Source of the DNA: an uncultured Paracoccaceae bacterium
GTDB taxonomy: Bacteria; Pseudomonadota; Alphaproteobacteria; Rhodobacterales; Rhodobacteraceae
Length of the DNA: 9,699 nucleotides
Direction of reading: 5' to 3'
Assembly: GCA_937907485.1 (NCBI GenBank)
Contig: CALESR010000170.1
Span: forward strand, 1-9,699
The notes under the pieces were generated by a model. It had not been told where the DNA came from. It worked only from the letters and a program-made list of their open reading frames with translations, and made no database searches. This document shows, in pieces, positions 1 through 5,280 of this stretch. How positions within the stretch are numbered: position 1 is the stretch's first letter; the number at the start of each line of letters is the position of its first letter. The position numbers and the translations under genes were made by a program.

Positions 1-900
1 ATCGTAACTGTCGGCCCAGCGCGCCGCGTTCGGCTCACGCCAGACCGAGATCAGGCCGGATTTGAACGCCTCGAAAGCCACCGACATGTCGCTGAAATAC
101 TCATAGCGGATTTCATCCAGATTGTGTTGACCGGCAAAGAACGGCAGATCGCGGCCCCACCAATTCTCCACCCGGCGAAAGGTTATCGAGCGACCGGGGT
201 CTACTTCGGCGACCTCATAGGGCCCGGAACCGATCACTGGTGCCAGCGAGGAATCGGCGAAAATCGACCCGCCCGCGCTCAAGTCGAATTGCGCGCGCTG
301 CACCACCGGGCGCAAGCCCAGGATCAGCGGCAATTCGCGGTCGGCCTCGGTAAAGGTAAAGCGGATGCCGCGCTCGCCCACAGGCTCCATCGATGCGATC
401 TTGGCCCAGGCGTTGCGATAGCGCGGGTGCCCATCCACGCCCATCGTGGCAAAGGACCACATCACATCCTCGCGCGTCACGGGGCTGCCGTCCGAGAATC
501 GGGCCCCCTCGCGCAGGGTGAAGGTAACCTCGGACCGCGCCGAATCGGTGACGACCGACTCGGCCAGCACGCCATAGAGTGTGAAGGGTTCATCGTAACT
601 GCGGCCCAGAAGACTCTGGACTGTCAGCAGGTTTACGCCCCAGGGCGCCGTTCCGCGCAGGATGAACGGGTTGAGCGAATCAAAACTGCCGGGTTCGGCG
701 AAAATCACCCGGCCGCCCTGCGGCGCATCCGGGTTGGCATAGGGCAAGGACACAAAATCGTGTGGCAAAGCAGGCTCGCCATACATAGCGATACCGTGAG
801 TCGCGCTGGATTGCGCCACGGCGGCCTGCAGGAAAAACAGGGTCGCGATCAGGGAAACAAGCCCTGTGCACAGCGTCGAACGGGGGCTATTGGGGGTCAT
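1..900 (-). CDS. ABC transporter substrate-binding protein, family 5, YejA-like (partial)
   Basis: This is a periplasmic solute-binding protein of the peptide/nickel/microcin-C type that would deliver a peptide-like ligand to an inner-membrane ABC permease. Reading the minus strand from ATG at 900-898 gives 300 uninterrupted codons to the window edge, so the 3' part is missing; YejA-type proteins are usually about 600 residues, so roughly half is seen. Residues 1-29 form a signal peptide: hydrophobic core at 13-27 and an AVA cleavage site before Gln30. Family-like stretches follow: GGRVIFAEPGSFDSLNPF (62-79), FSDGSPVTREDV (135-146), GSGPYEV (224-230), and a segment near 268-300 with the YejA pattern of aromatic, Phe-Glu-Ala-Phe and Trp-Arg-Glu residues. 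An AAGGA about 11 nt upstream supports the start. Permease and ATPase genes probably lie beyond the left edge (inference). The family is well supported; the exact ligand is not. Confidence 0.88.
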   Translation of the reverse strand, partial: MTPNSPRSTLCTGLVSLIATLFFLQAAVAQSSATHGIAMYGEPALPHDFVSLPYANPDAPQGGRVIFAEPGSFDSLNPFILRGTAPWGVNLLTVQSLLGRSYDEPFTLYGVLAESVVTDSARSEVTFTLREGARFSDGSPVTREDVMWSFATMGVDGHPRYRNAWAKIASMEPVGERGIRFTFTEADRELPLILGLRPVVQRAQFDLSAGGSIFADSSLAPVIGSGPYEVAEVDPGRSITFRRVENWWGRDLPFFAGQHNLDEIRYEYFSDMSVAFEAFKSGLISVWREPNAARWADSYD

Positions 901-975
901 GTGCGAAACAATCCTTGGCGGCAACAGCCGGTGTTTCTGCCTACATCCGCCTCTAGGGCCTTGTAAACTTTAAGC

Positions 976-1004
976 TTGGAGTCGTGTGAGGAAACGGCTA
1001 TAAG
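976..1004 (+). promoter_or_regulatory. Sigma70-like promoter for the 1011-1084 transcript
   Basis: TTGGAG (976-981) and TATAAG (999-1004) are separated by exactly 17 bases, so transcription would start near 1011. The CTTGGA / CTATAAG wording also resembles RpoH-type promoters of Rhodobacter relatives; that alternative is an inference. The match was made by eye and transcription has not been shown. Confidence 0.5.
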
Positions 1005-1010
1005 ATACTC

Positions 1011-1084
1011 ACTGCTCGATAGGTTTCTTGCCTGTATGAAACCTGCCTCAACACTGACGCCCGCCTAGTGCGGGCGTTTTTTTT
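1011..1084 (+). ncRNA. Putative small RNA or terminated bdhA leader, about 75 nt
   Basis: Between the promoter-like sequence and a strong intrinsic terminator there is no open reading frame, but there is secondary structure. A 7-bp perfect stem pairs AGGTTTC (1021-1027) with GAAACCT (1038-1044) around a 10-nt loop. A 12-nt linker follows, then the terminator hairpin. This layout (promoter, 5' hairpin, linker, 3' terminator) is that of a free-standing bacterial small RNA. It could instead be the attenuated 5' leader of bdhA, whose start codon lies 63 nt past the terminator on the same strand. I do not recognise the RNA as a named family. Evidence is structural only. Confidence 0.45.
1057..1084 (+). 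terminator. Rho-independent terminator upstream of bdhA
   Basis: ACGCCCGC (1057-1064) and GCGGGCGT (1070-1077) form a perfect 8-bp GC-rich stem with loop CTAGT, followed directly by an 8-T run (1077-1084). The T-run points rightwards, so it terminates plus-strand transcription although no plus-strand protein gene precedes it. That is the main argument for a non-coding transcript here. Confidence 0.85.
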
Positions 1085-1147
1085 CGTGCTGGCGCGTATC
1101 GGCAGCCTTTCCTATGCTGCGGCTGCAAACAGCCCCATGAGGACAGC

Positions 1148-1930
1148 ATGACCCAAAGACCCCTGCACGGCCGCCGCGCCATCGTGACCGGATCGAACTC
1201 GGGGATCGGCCTTGGCGTGGCCGAGGCGCTGGCCGGGGCCGGGGCCGATGTGGTGCTTAACAGCTTTACCGACCGCCCCGAGGATCACGCGCTGGCGGCC
1301 GATCTGGCTACACGCCACGGCGTGACGGTGCGCTATCTTCAGGCCGACATGTCACGCGCCGATGAATGCTGCGCGCTGGTCGAGGTCGCGGGCGGCTGCG
1401 ACATTCTGGTCAACAATGCCGGCATCCAGCATGTCGCGCGGATCGAAGAATTCACGGTTGAAAAGTGGAACGCGATCCTGGCGATCAACCTGAGTTCAGC
1501 CTTTCATACCAGCGCGGCCGCGCTGCCCGGCATGTATGCGCGCGGCTGGGGCCGGGTGGTCAACATTGCCTCGGCGCATGGGTTGACGGCGAGTCCGTTC
1601 AAATCGGCCTATGTCGCGGCCAAACACGGGGTGGTCGGCCTGACCAAGGTGACGGCACTGGAAGCGGCCGGGACAGGGGTGACCGCGAATGCGATCTGCC
1701 CGGGCTATGTGCTGACCCCGTTGGTCGAGGCGCAGATCCCCGATCAGATGGCCACGCATGGTATGGACCGCGAGACGGTGATCCGTGAGGTGATGCTGCT
1801 GCGCCAGCCCTCACGCCAGTTTGCCACCACCGACCAGATCGGCGGCACGGCGCTGTTCCTGTGCACCGGAGCGGCGGATCAGATCACCGGGACGACGATT
1901 TCCGTGGATGGTGGCTGGACTGCCCTGTGA
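1148..1930 (+). CDS. bdhA: D-3-hydroxybutyrate dehydrogenase (EC 1.1.1.30)
   Basis: This cytosolic NAD-dependent short-chain dehydrogenase interconverts D-3-hydroxybutyrate and acetoacetate, linking polyhydroxybutyrate/ketone-body use to acetyl-CoA. The 260-residue product shows the full classical SDR layout: cofactor loop TGSNSGIG (14-21), NNAG (89-92) and the catalytic tetrad Asn114, Ser142, Tyr155 (YVAAK) and Lys159. Substrate-site residues known from the Pseudomonas fragi enzyme are present at identical numbers: Gln94, His144, Lys152, Gln196 and Trp257. This is much more specific than a generic SDR call. The ending QITGTTISVDGGWTAL is typical of the family. ATG at 1148 is preceded by GAGGA (1139-1143). 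The gene is alone on the plus strand, 63 nt after a terminator, and converges on the DUF502 gene. No convincing separate promoter was found in the 63-nt gap, which leaves read-through control possible. Confidence 0.96.
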   Translation: MTQRPLHGRRAIVTGSNSGIGLGVAEALAGAGADVVLNSFTDRPEDHALAADLATRHGVTVRYLQADMSRADECCALVEVAGGCDILVNNAGIQHVARIEEFTVEKWNAILAINLSSAFHTSAAALPGMYARGWGRVVNIASAHGLTASPFKSAYVAAKHGVVGLTKVTALEAAGTGVTANAICPGYVLTPLVEAQIPDQMATHGMDRETVIREVMLLRQPSRQFATTDQIGGTALFLCTGAADQITGTTISVDGGWTAL

Positions 1931-1937
1931 GTGTGGA

Positions 1938-1972
1938 GCTTGGCTTGGGGGCATCGAGCCCCCAGGCCAAGC
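1938..1972. terminator. Strong hairpin between convergent genes
   Basis: A 15-bp stem with one G-T wobble (left arm 1938-1952, right arm 1958-1972, loop ATCGA) begins 7 nt after the bdhA stop and ends 27 nt before the end of the opposing DUF502 gene. Neither strand has a T-run after it, so it is not a classical intrinsic terminator. It is placed to act on both convergent transcripts as a bidirectional terminator or an RNA 3'-end stabiliser. Confidence 0.6.
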
Positions 1973-1999
1973 CGCGCAGTCGCGCGCGGTTGCGCCAGT

Positions 2000-2698
2000 T
2001 CAGCGCGCCAGCTTGACCTTGCCGGGCTTTTCGGCGTCCGGTGAGACAAGCCCCGCCGAGATAATGAGCTTGGCCGCATCCTCGATCGACATGTCGAGTG
2101 GGGTCACGTCGGACTCGGGCACGAAGAGCAAAAAGCCCGAGGTCGGGTTTGGCGTGGTTGGCAGGAAGACCGAGAGCATCTTTTCCCCCGTGCCGCCCAG
2201 TTTCTGCGCGATCTCGCCCTTGGTGTCGGTCGAGACAAAGGCAACGGCCCAAAGGCCGGGCCGCGGGTATTCCACAAGGCACGCGCGGTTGAACGAGGTG
2301 CTCGACTGGGCAAAAACCGTCTCGGCGATCTGCTTAAGCGCGTTATAGATCGAGCGCACCACCGGCATGCGGGCGACCAGATCTTCACTCCACTGGATCA
2401 GGCTGCGACCGATATAGCCCTTGGCCAGCCAGCCGACGACCAGCGTAAAGAGCAGCGCGATCACCAGCCCCAGTCCCGGCAGGCTGATGAGGTCCATCTC
2501 GGTGAACCGGGTTGGCAACAGGCGGTCCAGAATGCCCTGTGGAATCAGCGGCATGACCTTGGAGTCGACGAATTCGACGACCGTGGTAATCAGCCAGATC
2601 GTCAGCACCGCCGGCGCGACAATGACAAGACCGGTCAGGAAAGAGGCGCGCAGCCCGGCGAGAAAGCCTTTGCGGTGCGGACGAGGGGGATGGGTCAT
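2000..2698 (-). CDS. DUF502 (COV-like) family membrane protein
   Basis: A 232-residue inner-membrane protein of the DUF502 family, related to plant CONTINUOUS VASCULAR RING proteins; its biochemical function is not established. After a short basic N-terminus (HPPRPHRKG) there are two hydrophobic helices at about 18-40 and 74-94. Family hallmarks follow: RMPVVRSIYNALKQ (110-123) just after the second helix, and the C-terminal soluble part with LPTTPNPTSGF and VPESDVTPLDMSIEDAAKL. Length is normal for the family. ATG at 2698 gives the basic N-terminus directly before the first helix; no good Shine-Dalgarno is visible upstream. It lies 100 nt downstream of psuG on the same strand but is separated by a palindrome, so it is probably its own transcription unit. 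The family call is firm; no role should be inferred from the neighbours. Confidence 0.9.
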   Translation of the reverse strand: MTHPPRPHRKGFLAGLRASFLTGLVIVAPAVLTIWLITTVVEFVDSKVMPLIPQGILDRLLPTRFTEMDLISLPGLGLVIALLFTLVVGWLAKGYIGRSLIQWSEDLVARMPVVRSIYNALKQIAETVFAQSSTSFNRACLVEYPRPGLWAVAFVSTDTKGEIAQKLGGTGEKMLSVFLPTTPNPTSGFLLFVPESDVTPLDMSIEDAAKLIISAGLVSPDAEKPGKVKLAR

Positions 2699-2728
2699 GG
2701 CACCACGTTAAGACAGGGACTGAAGGGG

Positions 2729-2757
2729 TATCTAGGGGGCCATGTCGGGCGCCACAA
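2729..2757 (-). promoter_or_regulatory. Possible promoter for the DUF502 gene
   Basis: On the minus strand TTGTGG (2757-2752) and TAGATA (2734-2729) are 17 bases apart, 30 nt before the start codon. The -10 match is weak. It is the best candidate in the 100-nt gap between psuG and the DUF502 gene, which otherwise contains only the palindrome next to psuG. Confidence 0.3.
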
Positions 2758-2787
2758 GGGGCAGGGCGCCAAGCACGCGGGGAGTTG

Positions 2788-2814
2788 ATTGTCTGACGTT
2801 AAACGTCAGACAAT
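2788..2814 (-). terminator. Perfect 27-nt palindrome spanning the psuG stop codon
   Basis: ATTGTCTGACG (2788-2798) and CGTCAGACAAT (2804-2814) are perfect inverted repeats of 11 bp around TTAAA. The psuG TAA stop (2801-2799) is in the loop. Downstream on the minus strand there is no T-run, so this would be a hairpin 3' end rather than a canonical intrinsic terminator. The arms also contain GTCTGAC, which looks like a protein-binding half-site, so an operator is an alternative (inference). Confidence 0.55.
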
Positions 2815-3713
2815 TTGGTCGCGATTTTGGCTGCCAGAACCGCGTTGTTCAGCACCAGCGCGATGTTCGAGTCGAGCGAGCGACCCGCAGTCGCGTGGAA
2901 AATCCGGTCGAGCAGGAAAGGCGTGACCGCCTTGGCGCTGATGCCTTGGCTACTGGCCTCGGCCAGCGCGGCCTCGATCACCGGGTCGATCTGGGTGCGC
3001 GGGATTTCCGCTGCCTGGGGGATCGGATTGGCCACCAGTTGACCGCCCTCCAGCCCCAGCCTGGTGCGCATCCGGTGTGCTGCGGCAATCTGGCTGGGGC
3101 TGTCCATCCGCAAAGGCGCCTTCAGCCCCGAATCGCGCGACCAGAAGGCCGGGAAAGCGTCCTGCCCATAGGCAATCACCGGCACGCCAAGGGTCTCTAG
3201 CACCTCGAGCGTTTTCGGCAGATCGAGGATCGCTTTTGCCCCGGCGGCAACCACGGTCACCGGGGTTTTAGCCAGTTCCTGCAGGTCGGCCGAAATGTCA
3301 AAGCTGAGTTCCGCCCCACGGTGAACGCCGCCGATGCCACCTGTCGCAAAGACGGCGATCCCGGCCAGATGCGCGCAGATCATCGTCGCGGCGACTGTGG
3401 TGGCGCCTGTCGTGCCCATCGCCACACAGGCGGCCAGATCCGCCCTCGACAGTTTCAACACGTCTTTCGCCTGGCCCAACTGCTCGAGTTGCGCGTCTTC
3501 GAGCCCGATCAGGATGCGCCCCTCCATGACCGCGATGGTGGCAGGGACGGCACCCTGCGCGCGCACCTCGGCCTCGACCCGGCGGGCGGTTTGAACATTC
3601 TGCGGCCAGGGCATGCCATGGGTAATGATCGTCGACTCCAGCGCGACGATCGGCGCACCGCTGGCACGGGCGGCGGCAACTTCGGCGGAAAAGCTAAGGG
3701 GAATCAGGCTCAT
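2799..3713 (-). CDS. psuG: Pseudouridine-5'-phosphate glycosidase (EC 4.2.1.70)
   Basis: Cytosolic Mn2+-dependent C-glycosidase that reversibly splits pseudouridine 5'-phosphate into uracil and ribose 5-phosphate, the second step of pseudouridine catabolism. The 304-residue protein is full length. The signature ALESTIITHGMPWPQN (24-39) holds Glu26; FATGGIGGVHR is at 122-132; Asp143 matches the metal-binding Asp149 of the E. coli enzyme; GAKAILDLPKTLE holds Lys160, matching its Schiff-base Lys166. The end has LDSNIALVLNNAVLAAKIA with Asn283, matching E. coli Asn289. ATG at 3713 overlaps the psuK stop by 4 nt (ATGA), showing translational coupling. It is the last gene of the run of seven; the stop codon lies in a palindrome. 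Related enzymes work as C-glycosynthases in indigoidine and alnumycin pathways, so a synthetic role is a remote alternative. Confidence 0.96.
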   Translation of the reverse strand: MSLIPLSFSAEVAAARASGAPIVALESTIITHGMPWPQNVQTARRVEAEVRAQGAVPATIAVMEGRILIGLEDAQLEQLGQAKDVLKLSRADLAACVAMGTTGATTVAATMICAHLAGIAVFATGGIGGVHRGAELSFDISADLQELAKTPVTVVAAGAKAILDLPKTLEVLETLGVPVIAYGQDAFPAFWSRDSGLKAPLRMDSPSQIAAAHRMRTRLGLEGGQLVANPIPQAAEIPRTQIDPVIEAALAEASSQGISAKAVTPFLLDRIFHATAGRSLDSNIALVLNNAVLAAKIATKLSDV

Positions 3714-4606
3714 GGGATCACGTCCTCAAAGGCGACATAGGCCGCTGCGGCTGCTTGGGCGCGAAGTAGCGCCTCGGCCCGGGTGGCGCCGCGCCCCTCG
3801 GCAAAGAGATGCGCAGCCATGAAGGTATCCCCTGCACCAGTGATCCGCCGCACGGCAACGGCGCGTGAGGGCAGGGTCAGCGTTTCGGCGCCGCGCATGG
3901 CGTCCGAGGCATCACGGGCGCCGTCGGTGACCAGCACGCGCGAAGCCCCGGCCGTGACCAGCGCCTCGGCGCCTTCACGGCTGCTGGCGGGCTGGGTGCC
4001 GGTCAAGAGCCCGGCCTCCTGCCGGTTGACATAGAGCGTGACATGCGGATGGGCGATCAACGGCAACAGGCGCTCGGCTTTGCCCGGGCTGGCAGGGGCG
4101 ACCCGCAGATCGGCGCGGGCGAACAAGGGCGAGGCGGCGATACGGCTCAATAGGCTGGCGGTCAAGTTGCCGTCGAGCGCGATCAGCCCGGCCCAGGGCG
4201 CACCAGCCGAACCCAGCCGCCCGTCGCCCAGCGGCGCAAGTACCGCGTCGTCGGCAGCTTCGAGTGAGGCGGCATCGGCAATCGCCGCAATCAGCCCACT
4301 GGCATCCTCGATTGCCATGTAGGTGTCGGTGGCCAGATCGGCGCGGCGCAGGGCATAGCTCGCATCCACCCCCAGCGACTGCACCGCCGCTGTCAACTCG
4401 CGCCCGGCATCATCCTCGCCGATGGCTGTCAGCACGGCAGGGCGCAGGCCGAATCGCGCCAGCGTCATCGCGATGTTCATCGCCACCCCGCCGGGCAGCC
4501 GGGTGATGCGGCCAGGCACATCGCCACGCTCGCGCAAGGGTTTGTCGGTGCGACCGATGATGTCCCAAAGGACCGATCCGATACACAGGATGTCAGGGTG
4601 GCTCAT
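3710..4606 (-). CDS. psuK: Pseudouridine kinase, PfkB family (EC 2.7.1.83)
   Basis: PfkB/ribokinase-type sugar kinase predicted to phosphorylate pseudouridine to pseudouridine 5'-phosphate for PsuG. The 298-residue product has PfkB signature 1 as PGGVAMNIAMTLARFG (38-53), the NxxE motif at Asn194-Glu197 (NRQE) and signature 2 TGAGDTFMAA (256-265) with the catalytic base Asp260 in the GAGD anion hole. Sequence alone would give only 'PfkB carbohydrate kinase'; the pseudouridine assignment rests on the 4-nt overlap with psuG, the usual pairing for this pathway. ATG at 4606 starts 3 nt after the stop of the methyltransferase gene. The region near 115-140 is alanine-rich and loosely conserved. The kinase family is certain; the substrate is well supported by context. 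Confidence 0.9.
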   Translation of the reverse strand: MSHPDILCIGSVLWDIIGRTDKPLRERGDVPGRITRLPGGVAMNIAMTLARFGLRPAVLTAIGEDDAGRELTAAVQSLGVDASYALRRADLATDTYMAIEDASGLIAAIADAASLEAADDAVLAPLGDGRLGSAGAPWAGLIALDGNLTASLLSRIAASPLFARADLRVAPASPGKAERLLPLIAHPHVTLYVNRQEAGLLTGTQPASSREGAEALVTAGASRVLVTDGARDASDAMRGAETLTLPSRAVAVRRITGAGDTFMAAHLFAEGRGATRAEALLRAQAAAAAYVAFEDVIP

Positions 4607-4609
4607 GGC

Positions 4610-5239
4610 TTACACGCGGCGAAAGGTGACGATCAGCGCGCGGTCCCCGGCATGCGCCGGGTCGGTCAGGCGTGCAGCTTCGCCGTAGATGGCCACGTCG
4701 CGCAGGTCAAGGGCGGTGATCGGCAGCGCCGCCAGCGCGCCCTCCCAGCGCTGCGCCGCCCAGATCCCGGCATTGACCGACAGCGCCACCACCGCGTCCG
4801 GCGCCGTGCATGCCAGCAACCCGGCCAAGACGCCGTGGCCGACATGGCCGTGGGTAAAGGTGCCCGAACTGACCACGCCCGCATAGGGGCCGATGGGTGG
4901 CAGCGGCAGGGTCAGATCGGCCTCGATCAGCGCGCGATAGAGCGATTTTTCCCCCGCCCGCGCCAGCATTTGCACCGACAGATCCAGCGCGTCGAGCGCG
5001 CCCTGATGGCCATAGCCTCGCAGCGCCGCAGCCAATAACCCGGTGCCTGCCCCTGCGTCGAGCACCGGCCCTTCAGGTGGCCCAGCACGCAGAAAGGCCG
5101 CCGCCACCTCGGCAGGCAGGCGATAGTCCATGCCAGCGGCAAAGCCTGCATCATACTCGTCGGCCCAGCCGGCATAGAGCGCGCGGCAGTCCTGCGGCCC
5201 GTTCAGCGCATACGCGTCGGTCAATCCGGTCGGTTTCAT
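4610..5239 (-). CDS. Class I SAM-dependent methyltransferase (WBSCR27-like)
   Basis: A 209-residue cytosolic methyltransferase with a Rossmann-type SAM fold. Motif I is VLDAGAGTGLLAAAL (59-73); the acidic residue after strand 2 is Asp86 in ALDLSVQML; a later strand-4-like segment is YAGVVSSGTFTHGHV (119-133). The N-terminal pattern YAGWADEYDAGF (22-33) is typical of small methyltransferases annotated as Williams-Beuren-region-27-like, whose substrates are mostly unknown. I chose ATG at 5239, 41 nt after the glycosyltransferase stop. An upstream in-frame TTG at 5290 would add 17 residues and overlap the previous gene by 10 nt, but those residues do not look conserved. The Shine-Dalgarno is poor for either start. 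The stop is 3 nt before psuK. It could act on a glycan or on a nucleoside; the sequence does not decide. Confidence 0.82.
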   Translation of the reverse strand: MKPTGLTDAYALNGPQDCRALYAGWADEYDAGFAAGMDYRLPAEVAAAFLRAGPPEGPVLDAGAGTGLLAAALRGYGHQGALDALDLSVQMLARAGEKSLYRALIEADLTLPLPPIGPYAGVVSSGTFTHGHVGHGVLAGLLACTAPDAVVALSVNAGIWAAQRWEGALAALPITALDLRDVAIYGEAARLTDPAHAGDRALIVTFRRV

Positions 5240-5280
5240 GCCGCCGACTTGGCCACGTGGCTCGCCAGAAGTCCATCCTT

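Noticed and set aside
124..966. Plus-strand open frame of 280 codons
   Set aside because: It lies antisense to the clearly recognisable binding-protein gene (signal peptide plus family motifs); its product is Arg/Gly/Ala-rich with no motif.
1081..1147. Separate bdhA promoter with TATGCT as -10
   Set aside because: No acceptable -35 lies at 16-18 bases upstream, so it was not annotated.
2742..3200. Plus-strand open frame of 152 codons
   Set aside because: It is antisense to psuG, which carries all catalytic residues of its family.
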